DNA from: Halocaridina rubra
Taxonomy: Eukaryota > Arthropoda > Malacostraca > Decapoda > Atyidae
NCBI GenBank assembly: GCA_037179515.1
Contig: JAXCGZ010015147.1
Span: 62,001 to 126,000 of the forward strand
DNA length: 64,000 bases
Direction of reading: 5' to 3'
Below the pieces are notes generated by a model. That model had not been told where the DNA came from and made no database searches. It saw nothing but the letters and a program-made list of their open reading frames with translations. A program made the position numbers and the translations under genes. Positions 39,815 through 53,588 of this stretch are shown here, piece after piece. Every line of letters starts with the position of its first letter. The stretch's first letter is position 1.

Positions 39815-41816
39815 ATGACCACGGGAATGGTGGAGTACATCCCCTCTTCTACAAAAATTTTCTCTCCCCCTAAACCTTGGTTTGATTGTGCCTGCTCCAT
39901 GGCTATCCAGGCCAGGAATTGGGCTCACCTATCTTACCAAGCCTCTCCTTCCGATTTAACTAACTCTGCTTTTATTATAGCTAGGAATCGCTGTACTGCT
40001 CAGATTCGAAGGTCTAAGGCTTCCTTTATAAGAAGGAAAGTTGATGATCTTAACTCCTCTCCCACTGATGAATGCTTCTGGTCCTTAGCCAAAAACCTCT
40101 CCAAAAACTTCTGTAACTCAAGCTTTCCCCCTCTCATTCGTTCTGATGGTTCTATAGCTTGCTCTCCCACTGACAAAGCCACTCTCTTTGGCTCTCATTT
40201 TTCTGCCAACTCTTTTGTTAACGATTCCAGCGCACCCATTCATCAGTCTTTACCCCTCTCTAACCCTATGCCCTCCCTTATCCTTTCGTCACTCAAAGTT
40301 CATAAGGTTCTTCGCTCGCTAAAGACGAACAAGGCATCTGGTCCCGATGGTAGCCCTGCAAGGTTCCTTAAGGAGTTTGCAGATGAACTGGCTCCAGTGC
40401 TTTGCCGTCTTTTTCGCCTCATTCTGTCAACCAGTATCTATCCTTCATCTTGGAAGCATGCTATAGTTCAACCTGTTCCTAAGAAGGGTAAACACTATTT
40501 CTTCTAACTACCGACCTATTGCCCTAACCTCCTCTATTGTTAAAGTTTTCGAAACTTTGCTCAATTCTCACTTCTTGAAATGCCTTGAATCTAACTCACT
40601 TATCTCCGATCACCAGTACGGCTTCCGCAAGGCAAGATCCACTGGTGATCTCCTGTCCTATCTTACTCATGTATGGTCATCTTCTCTGAGGAACTATGGG
40701 GAATCCTTTGTCGTCGCCCTTGATATCTCTAAGGCTTTCGACAGAGTCTGACACAAGGCTCTGTTGGCCAAACTCCCTACCTATGGCTTTACCCCTTCTT
40801 TCTGTTCTCTGATTTCCAGTTTTCTTACTGACCGTTTTATATCTGTAGTTGTTGATGGCGTGACATCTAGCCCTTTCTTTGTTACCAGTGGTGTTCCACA
40901 GGGCTTTGTTCTTTCACCAACTCTGTTCCTTCTCTTCATCAATGATCTTCTACAATTCCTATCTTCCTCTCTTCTTCATGCCTTTGCTGATGATTCTACC
41001 ATTCACTTCTCCTCTGCCTTTTCTTCACAACCTTCATCTGCTACTCATAATCAATCTTGTATTACTCTTTATTCTACTCTTAACTCCAATTTGCAGACAG
41101 TATCTGAGTGGGGCACTCAAAATTTAGCTAAATTCAATACCTCCAAGACACAGTTTCTGGCTATCTTTTTATCTCCTTCTCCTCCTGATAACCCTATTGT
41201 CTTCGAAACTAAAGAAATTTACCCTCTTAACTCTATCATCACATTAGGAATCCATATAGCCTCTAACTTGACTTGGAGGAATCACATAATCCAAATTTCT
41301 AAATCTTCATCCAAAATATTGGGGGTTTTGTTTCATTTTCGTCATTTCTTTTCCTCTTTACAGTTACTTAAAATTTACATAGGTCTTATCCGTCCCTGCT
41401 TAAAATACTGATCACACATCTGGGGTGCTTCTTCCTTTACTTATCTTCTTGATAGTGTTGAATCTAAGGCAGTCAGACTCATTAATGATCCATCTTCTTC
41501 TTCTAATCTGGATTCTCTCTCTCTTCGCTGTAAGGTATCTTCTCTTTCGCTTTTCTATCGCTACGACTTCCATCGCTGCTCTGATGAGTTGGCGAGTTGC
41601 GTTCCTCCCCCACTGCCGAGGCCACATAACACTCGGCAAGCAGCCTCATCTCACAGGTACTGTGTGGAGATTTGTAGTTCACGGACTGGTCGGTGCAGCG
41701 ACTGCTTCTTCCCATCTACCTCCAGACTCTGGAACTCTCTTCTTCCTTCTGTCTTTCCTAATTCTTATGACCTTTCATCCTTCAAAAAGCAGATCTATCG
41801 TCATCTCAGAGCCTAG
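39815..41816 (+). pseudogene. LINE ORF2 reverse transcriptase (second family)
   Basis: 39815-40507 continues the frame after the amber codon through the linker to RT (KTNKASGPDGSPARFLKE, PSSWKHAIVQPVPKKGK). Two bases appear lost near 40495. The rest, 40557-41816, is one frame: QYGFRKARSTGDLL, ALDISKAFDRV (motif A), TSGVPQGFVLSPTLFLLFIN (motif B), AFADDSTIHF (motif C), then the C-terminal region to SFKKQIYRHLRA. Two in-frame TGA codons (40749-40751 and 41409-41411) both sit where the family has tryptophan (VWHK, YWSHIW), consistent with TGG to TGA changes. Confidence 0.85.
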
Positions 41817-42026
41817 TCCTCCATATCTCTGGGTCCTCTGTACTTTGACTGTTTTTTTTTAGTCTGTCGTTTTCCTTTGTGTGACATTGCCTCATCTCTG
41901 CCTTGTCCATAAACTTTTTCTTTTCCTTCGTCTTGGTATTTTCTCGTACCCGGGCCTTTATTGATGAGGGCAGTTTCTGCCTGTCCCGGTGTCACACTCA
42001 TAAAACAAAAAAAAAGAAAAACAAAA

Positions 42027-42354
<328 letters not shown>

Positions 42355-42356
<2 letters not shown>

Positions 42357-42503
42357 TCGTATAGTTGTACACTAGACTAAAATTATAGAGTGCGAAGTTA
42401 TAATGGACAAGTGAGAATCGACTTAACACTGAGTTTATTTAGTTATACACATATTCTACGCCTCAATGTCCCTGCCTCCTTAGGGTAAAATGCTCTGTGT
42501 ATA
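42355..42503. repeat. LTR-like direct repeat, left copy (about 149 bp)
   Basis: Starts TGTCGTATAGTTGTACAC and matches 44968-45116 closely, including the AGGGTAAAATGCTCTG block. It is followed at once by the 3' end of LINE copy N. It is probably the end of an LTR of the minus-strand element whose Gag lies at 44246-44833. Confidence 0.6.
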
Positions 42504-44149
42504 TTACCTAATTGTAGTTACCTACTTGTGTTTACGGGAAAGAGCCCAAAGCTCGTATCTTTCCGTCTCCTGACCGGTTCCATTTTATACTTAGTGATAC
42601 TTATCATACCTGTCCTTAAAACTATGGAGTGAGATAGCATTAACTACCTCCTCGCTTAGCCAATTCCAAATATCAACACTCTTACACTGAAAAAGTATTT
42701 CCTTACATCTTGCAAAGAAGTTTTCTTATGAAGCTTCAAACTATGACCTCTAGTTCTAGAGCCAGCCATATCAAAATATCGATCCCTATCCACTCTATCA
42801 TAACCATAAAGAAATTTAAAGACTGTCACCATATCCCCCCTCAATTTTCTAGCTTCCAGTGATGGTAAGTCTAATTCCCTCAGCCTCTCATCATAACTGA
42901 GATTGTGTATTTCTGGCACCAGTTTCGTGGCATGTCTTTGAACTTTTTCAAGCTTAGCTATGTGCTTTTTCAAGTGTGGATTCCAAAAGGGGGCTGCATA
43001 TTCTAGTTTTGGCCTCACATAGGTTACATAAATATTTCTGAACATTTCCTTGTCCATGTGCCTGAAGGCTACCCTTACATTTGATAAGAATGCATATGCT
43101 GCCCTTACTATGCCATTTATATGTATTTCTGGAGACAAATATGCCAGTATATTTACTCCTACATCTCTCTCGTTTTCTGTCTCTTGAAGTTGTACTCCAG
43201 CCACCGAGTAGTCAAGCTTGGGCCTTCTTGCACTTGTACCCATTCTCATTACCTTACATTTTGAAGGATTGAATTTCATTTGCCACTTTTCTGACCACTC
43301 ATGCAGACTATTTAGATCTTCCTGAAGTTCTCTACCATTGTTCACGTTTTTTACTTTCTTCACAATCTTTGCATCATCTGCAAACATATTCATGAATGAA
43401 TTTACAGACTCTGGTAGGTCATTTACATATACAAGGAACAAAAGTGGCCCTAAAACTGAACCCTGTGGAACTCCACTACTAACACTTCTCCATTCAGACA
43501 CTGAGTGTCTTACTCTAACCCTTTGTTCCCTTCCTTCTAAGTAAGTTTTTATCCATTCCAAGACATTTCCACCTATTCTAGCCATTGCTTGCAGCTTCCT
43601 AGTAAGTCTCCCATGTGGAACAGTGTCAAACGCTTTCTGGAAGTCTAGGAATATGCAATCTGCCCAGCCCTCTCTTTCCTGTAAGATTCGGCTTACCTCA
43701 TCATAAAATTCTAATAAGTTTGTTACTGTTGATCTACCTTCTCTGAAGCCATGTTGCCTCACTGGCAAAAAGTTGAAGGATTCCAAGTGAAGAGAGATAT
43801 GTTTCCTTAGTAGTTTCTACATAACTTTGCAAACTATGTTGGTCAAGGAAACTGGTCTATAGTTCAGAGCCGTATCCCTCCTTCCCATTTTGAAGATAGG
43901 TATCACATTTGCTTGTTTCCAGCATCTTGGAATCTCCCCCGACTCCAGTGACTTTTTAAATATGATACTTAGCGCCACTGATATTGAGTTTGCGCATTTT
44001 TTAGGTACATGAGGGGATATGTCATCAGGACCTGTAGCTTTATGGACATCTAAATCCATCAGCGCTTTGCATACCTCTGTGGCTGTAAGGTTGATGTTCT
44101 CTAATACCGGCCCTTGAGTTTCTATCTCTGCAATCTGAGGGTGTGGGGT
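42504..44149 (-). mobile_element. CR1-like LINE copy N, minus strand
   Basis: The same family as the array but reversed. It starts in the ORF2 linker (about 44149) and ends with tail units at 42504-42530. RT and the C-terminus occupy 44212-43817 and 43786-42656 in one frame, separated by a single amber codon near 43814-43816 (glutamate position in VMEKLL). RT motifs A (FLDFQKAFD), B (SSGVPQGS) and C (FADDA, 43373-43378 on this strand) are intact. It has no AC run on either side, so it did not land in a microsatellite. It splits an older Gag/LTR element. Confidence 0.85.
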
Positions 44150-44245
44150 GCTCCACAGTGAACCCCGCACGATACTGTGACGCATATATGGGTTATCTGC
44201 GATTGCACTCACCTAGTTAGTTAGGGATTCAATCCTCTTTGTATA

Positions 44246-44833
44246 CTAACTCAACTGTTCTCCGTGTCTTCGAGCACAATTCTGTAGTTTATTTATTAGC
44301 GTTTCGTCAGACTGTCTCACTGTGAAATCATTCATAAACTGTTCCCTAAAAGTCTCCCAACTCTTAATCTGCAACCACTCAACTTCTCTCACCTTGTCGG
44401 ATGCGATTCCAATGCATCTTTGTACCACTTCGTTAATGTGGTACTCGTCGGTCCACTCGGCGCTTCTCATCCTCAGAGCCAGATGTTTGAGGAACTTGAC
44501 CGCGGGGAATATGGGTGGGTTTTTGAGGCCTTTTACATTCGCGCCGTCAAAGTATAAAGGACAGTCCTTGACTCTAGGGGCCTTCCCAACAAGGGCACGG
44601 GGGTGGGGAATAACCTGTTGTGCTTCCTCCGTCCGCTGAAAGTCGTCTCACGTCGTTTTTCTGTTCGGAGCAGCAGGCTGTTCATCGGAGTTTGAGGCGT
44701 CGGTCTCGCTGTATGTATCGTCGGTGTCGCCGTCAACCAATTTTCGTCTCCTCAACGGTTCGGCCTCGGTGCTGGTTTTTAGGCGTCGTAACTCTTCCTC
44801 TAATTGAGGATTTAGCGAGTTTTTTCCTGTCAT
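44246..44833 (-). pseudogene. LTR-retrotransposon Gag remnant, minus strand
   Basis: Reading down from the ATG at 44833 (MTGKNSLNPQLEEELRRL). An acidic region is followed by an in-frame TGA at 44648-44650, and the same frame then continues to a stop at 44246. The second part has a Gag-like core (VEWLQIKSWETFREQFMNDF followed by LINKLQNCARRHGEQL), the tryptophan-and-phenylalanine pattern of retrotransposon Gag capsids. Upstream on this strand TTGGTGGCAGCC (44956-44967) lies directly after a candidate LTR end and could be the primer-binding site. Protease and pol are missing; LINE copy N begins about 100 bases beyond. Confidence 0.6.
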
Positions 44834-44967
44834 GACATTGCCTCCACCGAGGTGATATATTCTTCTGTATCTTGCATTTTTTTTCTCATGGCACAAGTTT
44901 CCACTGGCATATAATTTTTGTCACTTCATGGTAATTTAGGCGTGGTATCGTACTTGGCTGCCACCAA

Positions 44968-45116
44968 TGTCGTATAGTTGTACACTAGACTAAAATTATA
45001 GTGTGCAAGGTTATAATGGACAAGCAAGAATCTACTTAATACTTAGTTTATGTAGTTATACACTTATTCTACGCCTCAATGCCCCCACCCCCTTAGGGTA
45101 AAATGCTCTGCATATA
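44968..45116. repeat. LTR-like direct repeat, right copy (about 149 bp)
   Basis: Matches 42355-42503. On the minus strand it ends in CGACA next to TTGGTGGCAGCC, fitting the 3' end of a 5' LTR followed by a primer-binding site. The LTR may extend further right than 45116, because similarity is lost only where LINE copy N interrupts the left copy. Confidence 0.55.
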
Positions 45117-45575
45117 GGTGCCTGGAAGACTGCTGCTCCTCAGTCATGGGTTGACCCTTTTGTACCATTTTGGGTCATCCTGCAAAGAGAGGGAACACCC
45201 CATAACCTATAGTGTGGGGTGTGTTGCTTCAGGGATGCCAGTCCTATACATCAGTGCATGTATGTATATACAACTCTATCAAGTATACACGTACATATGT
45301 ATGTATACGTATAGGTTATATGTTTGTATAACGTATATGTTGTTATGGAGGTTGGGTATAGAACATAGAGGTGGAAATGTGAGATACCAATGGAACGGGT
45401 TGCAAACCTGTCATCTCTTTGATAACACTTATTACGTCTATCCACCATGGAGATCGGAATGTGATACCTAATGGAATGGGCTATAAACATTTTTGCCATC
45501 TTAATAAAGAGATGAAAGGGTCCTTGTCTAGCTTACTCATACAGGCCAACCCATGAGCGGCCGCTAAAATTCCGT
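45117..45575. other. No gene seen; possibly the rest of the LTR
   Basis: No supported coding region. It may hold the U3 side of the minus-strand element's 5' LTR. Two short similar blocks (GAGATACCAATGGAACGGG near 45379 and GTGATACCTAATGGAATGGG near 45461) suggest an old internal duplication of roughly 80 bp. Confidence 0.35.
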
Positions 45576-46093
<518 letters not shown>

Positions 46094-46094
<1 letters not shown>

Positions 46095-47104
46095 TGTGGA
46101 GGATTTCCTGTTTGCTATTACCCTTCGATCTTATAACCCCCTAAATTCGGAAATCCTGACACGGCTTCAGTAGAGGCCTACCACAATCTCAAAATTAAAT
46201 CCTCTACAAATAAAATATAATTAATATTACATGCATAGACATACATGCAAATATTTTATTAGGGGGTTTATGAACTGCTGATATGTGAATATTCAAATAA
46301 ACTCTCCTCACCTTAAATTAAAACTTCCTCATACAGAATAATAAATTTTCCAAAATACATTCTACCTACGAATGTTCAATTAAATGAGCTCATTCTGTCC
46401 CTCAAACGTAGTTATAAATATTGTTAGAAATAAGTTAAATCTGTACTCATCTATCCGGGAACCCAAATTTCGTCAGCAATCACGAGACTCCGAATCAAAC
46501 TCGAATATCTTCTGATCCACGTATCTCTATTACGTTTTCTACTTGAGTGTCTCGTAGCGTCTCTGGAGAGCAACTAACTGCTAATTATTAAACGTATATG
46601 CACCGTCAATGATCATGGTAGCAAATGTATTTCATAAATATTAATTACGACTGCTTTCACACATTATAATTACGTCACTAACATTAGTGTCTTGTAGCAT
46701 CTCACGAGGACAACTAACTTTTTGTAAGAAAATCTCACAAAACTCCCCTCGTTTGTAGTGGTCCTTGATACTAGGACTAACTTGAATTATGACTTGCTTA
46801 CAATGGTTCTTTGTTCAAACAGGTGATGCAATAAGCGTTATCAAGGAGGTGAAATGTTAATGGCTAAAATCCATCAGCTTCCTTTCTCCAAGTCTTCTAC
46901 AGCCAGCCTCCATATTAAACTACACATTATACATACGAATATGCGTGTATACATGATAGAAATTAATAGGTACACATACTAAGTCTAAAAGTATACATAC
47001 ATGCACTTACGTTACAATAAACGAAACTATATGCAAAACAACACTTACATAACGTACGTAGAAATAAACTGTCTTGAAATATAGTCAAGACAATAATAAT
47101 AATA

Positions 47105-47136
<32 letters not shown>

Positions 47137-47288
47137 AATAGTAATAACATTTGTGTCACTACAAATCCCATTCGAATAAGGGTGGAAACAGACAATTTGA
47201 AGATGAGGATAAGGCTGATTGCCCTTCATAACACCTCTCGGCATGTTCGAATACAGGTATTGCACATCCCGAGTAGAGTAGTAGAATA
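46094..47288. other. No gene seen; (AAT/GAT)n at 47091-47150
   Basis: AT-rich DNA without credible coding potential. The only clear structure is an interrupted AAT/GAT microsatellite at 47091-47150. Confidence 0.5.
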
Positions 47289-48125
47289 TCTAATTGTAAT
47301 TACCTAATTGTGTTTACGGGAAAGAGCCCAAAGCTCGTATCTTCCCGTCTCCTGATCGGTTCCATTTAGTACTTAGTGATACCTATCATACCTGTCCTTA
47401 AAATTATGGATTGAGATAGCATTAACTGCCTCCTCGCTTAGCCAATTCCAATTATCAACTACTCTTACACTGAAAAAGTATTTCCTTACATCCTGCAAAG
47501 AAGTTTTCTTACGAAGCTTCAAACTATGACCTCTAGTTCTAGAGCCAGCCATATCAATATATCGATCCCTATCCACTCTATCATAACCATGAAGGAATTT
47601 AAAGACTGTCACCATGTCCCCCCTCAATCTTCTAGCTTCCAGTGATGGTAAGTCTAATTCCCTTAGCCTCTCATCATAACTGAGATTGCGTATTTCTGGC
47701 ACCAGTTTCGTGGCATGTCTTTGAACTTTTTCAAGCTTAGCTATGTGCTTTTTCAAGTGCGGATTCCAAAAGGGGGCTGCATATTCGAGTTTTGGCCTCA
47801 CATAGGTTACATAAATATTTCTGAACATTTCCCTGTCCATGTGCCTGAAGGCTACCCTTACATTTGATAAGAATGCATATGCTGCCCTTACTATGCCATT
47901 TATATGTATTTCTGGAGACAAATCAGCCAGTATGTTTACTCCTACATCTCTCTCATTTTTATGTCTCTTGAAGTTGTACTCCAGCCACCGAGTAGTCAAG
48001 CTTGGGCCTTCTTGCACTTGTACCCATTCTCATTACCTTACATTTTGAAGGATTGAATTTCATTAGCCACTTTTCTGACCACTCATGCAGACTATTTAGA
48101 TCTTCCTGAAATTCTCTACCATTAT
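47289..48125 (-). mobile_element. CR1-like LINE copy O, minus strand, C-terminal part
   Basis: It starts on the minus strand at about 48125 (ATGGTAGAGAATTTCAGGAAG) just behind a (CA) run of copy P. It carries the ORF2 C-terminus (48017-47373, including EYAAPFWNPHLKKH and DRYDRYH), 3' UTR and tail units ending near 47289. RT motifs A to C are absent because of 5' truncation. One frame change lies near 47960. Confidence 0.85.
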
Positions 48126-48127
48126 TG

Positions 48128-48786
48128 TGTGTGTACTTACCTAATTGTACTTACCTAATTGTGTTTACAGGAAAGAGCCCAAAGCTCATATCTTCCCGTC
48201 TCCTGATCGGTTCCATTTTATACTTAGTGATACTTATCATACCTGTCCTTAAAACTATGCATTGAGATAGCATTAACTACCTCCTTGCTTAGCGAATGAA
48301 TTCCAATTATCAACTACTCTTACACTGAAAAAGTATTTCCTTACATCCTGCAAAGAACTTTTCTTACGAAGCTTCAAACTATGACCTCTAGTTCTAGAGC
48401 CAGCCATATCAAAATATCGATCCCTATCCACTCTATCATAACCATGAAGGAATTTAAAGACTGTCACCATATCCCCCCTCAATCTTCTAGCTTCCAGTGA
48501 TGGTAAGTCTAATTCCCTCAGCCTCTCTTCATAACTGAGATTGCGTATTTCTGGCACCAGTTTCGTGGCATGTCTTTGAACTTTTTCAAGCTTAGCTATG
48601 TGCTTTTTCAAGTGTGGATTCCAAAAGGGGGCTGCATATTCGAGTTTTGGTCTCACATAGGTTACATAAATATTTCTGAACATTTCCTTGTCCATTTGCC
48701 TGAAGGCTACCCTTACATTTGATAAGAATGCATATGCTGCCCTTACTATGCCATTTATATGTATTTCTGGAGACAAATCTGCTAAT
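48128..48786 (-). mobile_element. CR1-like LINE copy P, minus strand, C-terminal part
   Basis: It starts at about 48786 in the segment encoding LADLSPEIHINGIV, with an open frame down to about 48290, then 3' UTR, tail units and a short CA run that joins copy O. A small insertion near 48297 disrupts the last codons. On the minus strand the order is P, CA run, O: the same head-to-tail arrangement as the large array. Confidence 0.85.
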
Positions 48787-50581
48787 AAGAATATTTCTTT
48801 AGTGGCTGTTCTCAGCATTTCATGACCTTTCTTTTTCATATCTATAGTATACTAATGATATGTATCAGTTACTCAGCTATGTCCTAAGTATCTTGGAATA
48901 ATAATCTAATGGTATAGACACATACTTTCAATTACCAGCCTATTCCCAGGCAGAGCCGACCTGCAATTTTTAATTTTTTTCACAAACCAGTCCTTTTACC
49001 CATTGGAGATATTGCAAGCACCTGCAGATGCAGGGAGGCGACATATACCCTTTGAATGCTTACATATGGCCGTTTTTTGTACTCAGAGGTCATATCTGTA
49101 ATCTCTTGCATTTGTATTAGCGACAAGAAGCCCTAGTTTCCGGCCCTAGAATCTACTCCAGGCTATGTTCATATTTTTCAGCTGGAGGGAGATGCACCAC
49201 TATGAGGAGGTGGCGTGATATGTGGTCCTAGGACCACCTCGAGATTCTCAGCAACGCGGGCGGAAGAGGCTCATGGCAGATATGTCGGCGCCCTTCCGTT
49301 GTCCGGCCGTGTCTCCAGAAACAGAATTCACGGTACGTGGTTACAACCCGGACCTACCTCAAAATGTAGGGTGGGGGTGTAATGGGAACAAGGTGTGGGA
49401 ATAAGCCCAAGACCTGGCAATAATGGGTGGGTAGGGGTTGCGACTAAAAATGAGAAAGGTAGATGAAAAAAATCCCCATACATATAATAAATATCATAAA
49501 AATGAGAAATGGAAATGAAAATCCCTATAACTAAGAATGAAAAAAAAAATTTAAATCCCTATAATTAAGAAAGTTAAATAATTAAAAATTTAAGAATGTC
49601 CTCAGAGGGAAATAACGTCTTTTCAGCTACGAATTCAAACTGATAAAGATGGGAAAGAAAAAAATCACCATTGTCTTTTACAACGTTTAGTGGAAATAAA
49701 AAAAACTTAATGTTTTTAATTTTAAGATTAAATGTAAGAGAAAACTCAAAGTCTCCTCTAGAAGTAAATTTAATATAGTAAGTGTCATTAATGAGTAGTT
49801 GTCATTCATCAACTGTGCATATGTTTGATTTATTTTTACTCACTTATTAATTGCATTGTTCTGTGATTGAATATTTGCAGAGCTCATATCCAACTGTATT
49901 TTATATTGTTTGAGTAATGTAATTGTATTGGTTTAGTTTTTTTTTCTAAATAATTTGTGTCATTGATTAGTAGTTACATATTGTAATTGTGAATATTTTT
50001 AACTCTCTTTTTTTACTATGACAATTGTTTTGTTATAGTAATGAATATTTGCAGAGATCATATCCAACTGTATTTCATATTAATAGAGTAATGTAATAGT
50101 TTAATTAGTTTTCTTCTTAAATAATTTTGTCAATGATTACTAGCTATACATTGTAATTGTAATATTTAACTTTGATTTTTTTGTCTTTAATAAGAATGCT
50201 TATTGTAAGGAACATATTTTTCTTTTGTTAGTTTTTTCTGAAGTCAAATGTTCCGTATGTATGAGAATGTCTTTCAGGAGAACTTTAGTAAGCATTAAGA
50301 GCATATGTAATTTTGATATTCCTGTAAGCTATTTACATAATTATATGAAATTGTAATAGTGTCATAAGTCAGTTGATTAGATGGTTCTGCCATGTTTTTT
50401 TGTAAAATAATGATAGTTAAAAATTATAAGGCTCTCAAAAGCTGTTTAATGCTTTGTCTGAAATATAATATTTCAGAGTGGTGGTGGGGAGAGTCGTAAG
50501 AAAAGTTTAAGAAAGTCAAGTATTGTTACTGACATTCACCATATATTTTCTGGGCTGGATGTGTTGGACAACTAGATATAT
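48787..50581. other. No gene seen; AT-rich with diverged tandem repeats
   Basis: No supported coding region; the small frame at 49222-49404 has no recognisable features. 49420-49600 is A-rich with loose repeats of AAATCCCTATAA. The tandem repeat at 49782-50180 is listed separately. Confidence 0.5.
49782..50180. repeat. Diverged tandem repeat, period about 170-175 bp
   Basis: The sequence GAATATTTGCAGAGCTCATA at about 49869 recurs as GAATATTTGCAGAGATCATA at about 50043, each followed by TCCAACTGTATTT. The flanking GTGTCATTAATGAGTAGTTG recurs at about 49957 and again, weaker, at about 50127. About 2.3 copies are visible, with many substitutions. Confidence 0.75.
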
Positions 50582-50880
50582 TGTTATGATTTTAGGCCTC
50601 TCACATAGACGCTAAGAGCCGGTAGAGGTCAAAGTGGTTCAACCTAAAAACCACCCACCAGGGAGGAGAGCATACACAGAGAGCGTCAGTTGGAAGTTAG
50701 ACCTTGCTGTGGGCAGAACTACAATCTATATAGAAGTTTCCCCCTAAGGGGGCGGGGAACTGTGACTTGGAGTAACGGGGAGCTTTGAGGTATAAACTAA
50801 GTGTAATATTAAATAAATACTGTTAAATCAGAAGATGCATATCTGTTATCACCGACCTCACTACCAAATCTAAGATCACA
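50582..50880 (+). mobile_element. Candidate solo LTR (about 299 bp)
   Basis: It starts TGTTATGATTTTAGG and ends TCTAAGATCACA; the ends form an imperfect inverted repeat (TGT.AT). It contains a TATATAG at about 50726 and AATAAA near 50812, roughly 85 bases apart, as in a compact LTR. The flanks TATAT and TATTA agree only partly, so a target duplication is not proven. No second copy is present in the window. Confidence 0.35.
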
Positions 50881-50932
50881 TATTAAGACGTTCAGGTGAG
50901 AATACTTATTGTATAGAGAGAAGTACTATACG

Positions 50933-51315
<383 letters not shown>

Positions 51316-51721
51316 GCTTTCAAGAGAACACTTTAAGGATCAATCCTATATTAGGCAACTGATGTACCTCAGCCTCTGATGAAGCAACCTCAATATCAAA
51401 TTTTTTTGGGACTGAGGCCAAAGGCAGGTGCTTAATGTTAGGTGAGGCTGAGTTAACCAGCCAAACCTAACCATGCATTAAATACCTTCCTTTTGCTCTC
51501 ATTCTAGATTAAGCTACTAAAATGTCATCAGATGCCTATTCTGGGATTGATCCGGCTTTGATATCTAGGTATGAACGCAATACATCTTGCTCTCACTTAT
51601 GGTAGCAAGACACTAAACTAGATCGGGCCATTACCGTTGCAGTGGCTACACAAATGCACTCAAGAGTCATCTGACATAGAAAGTTCTTGCAATGTAAGGT
51701 CAAACTGCATCAGTAGTTGAA

Positions 51722-51722
<1 letters not shown>

Positions 51723-51798
<76 letters not shown>
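51723..51798. repeat. (GA)n microsatellite, left of LINE fragment
   Basis: About 76 bases of GA repeat with one irregular step. It matches the GA tract at 52419-52503 on the other side of the LINE fragment. Confidence 0.95.
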
Positions 51799-51802
<4 letters not shown>

Positions 51803-52418
51803 TTATTTATTTTATTAATTTATTGCGCCAAGGCGTCAGACATTACATGAGTTCATACAAATAATGCTTCAAATGGATACAAAACCAAGAATTGAACATA
51901 GTTTACAGGGAGGTGTACACATTGATAAAACATTGCTGAATACTAACACACAACTCACAGTATGGCAGCACAGAGTACATTATATGCAACAGTAAAGCTC
52001 AGAGAAACGCAGAATGCACAAACAGAATTATACAGCAACATACAGAAAATATATGTATAATTCAATATAATTAATGGCCACCAGGGTGAGGATAACGAGC
52101 AAGAATAACATCAAGGTTGTCATCATTAAGTAAAAATGAGCAGATCTGTATTAAGTTCTGACCTCGTGGTAAAACATCTCTCATTGTGGGACACTGAGGA
52201 CAATAGTGGTCAAGAGTGTTAGCATTAGGACGGTCGCATAATTTACAGGAGGTGTACTGTGGCATATCTAGAGTCTGGGAGACCTGCCATAAAGGCCGAT
52301 ACCCCATTCTGAGCCGAGCACTAACTACATTGTTTTTCCGCACCATTAACCTGCGTCTGCGATACTTGTAGCGACTGTGAAGAAAGTGATCATGGTGCTG
52401 TATGGACACACTGTTGGC
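51799..52418 (-). pseudogene. LINE 3' fragment with zinc-finger C-terminus, inside (GA)n
   Basis: Minus-strand coding from about 52417 to 52071 ends in VVSARLRMGYRPLW, then CKLCDRPNANTLDHYCPQC (a CX2C...HX4C zinc-binding pattern), then DVLPRGQNL and ARYPHPGGH. This is the C-terminal signature after RT or RNase H in many LINEs (R1, I and related clades). About 270 bases of 3' UTR follow, ending at 51799 in an AATAAATAAATAAT tail. GA repeats abut both ends, so the 5'-truncated copy sits inside a GA (TC) microsatellite. Confidence 0.7.

Positions 52419-52503
<85 letters not shown>
52419..52503. repeat. (GA)n microsatellite, right of LINE fragment
   Basis: About 85 bases of GA repeat continue the left tract once the LINE fragment is removed. 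The serine-leucine repeats seen on translation are an artefact of this tract. Confidence 0.95.

Positions 52504-53588
<1,085 letters not shown>

Noticed and set aside
44322..44835. Plus-strand frames opposite the Gag remnant
   Set aside because: The minus-strand Gag pattern explains this region; the plus-strand frames are shadows.
49222..49404. 60-residue reading frame in the GC-richer patch
   Set aside because: Short, no ATG context or domain, and no second copy to compare.
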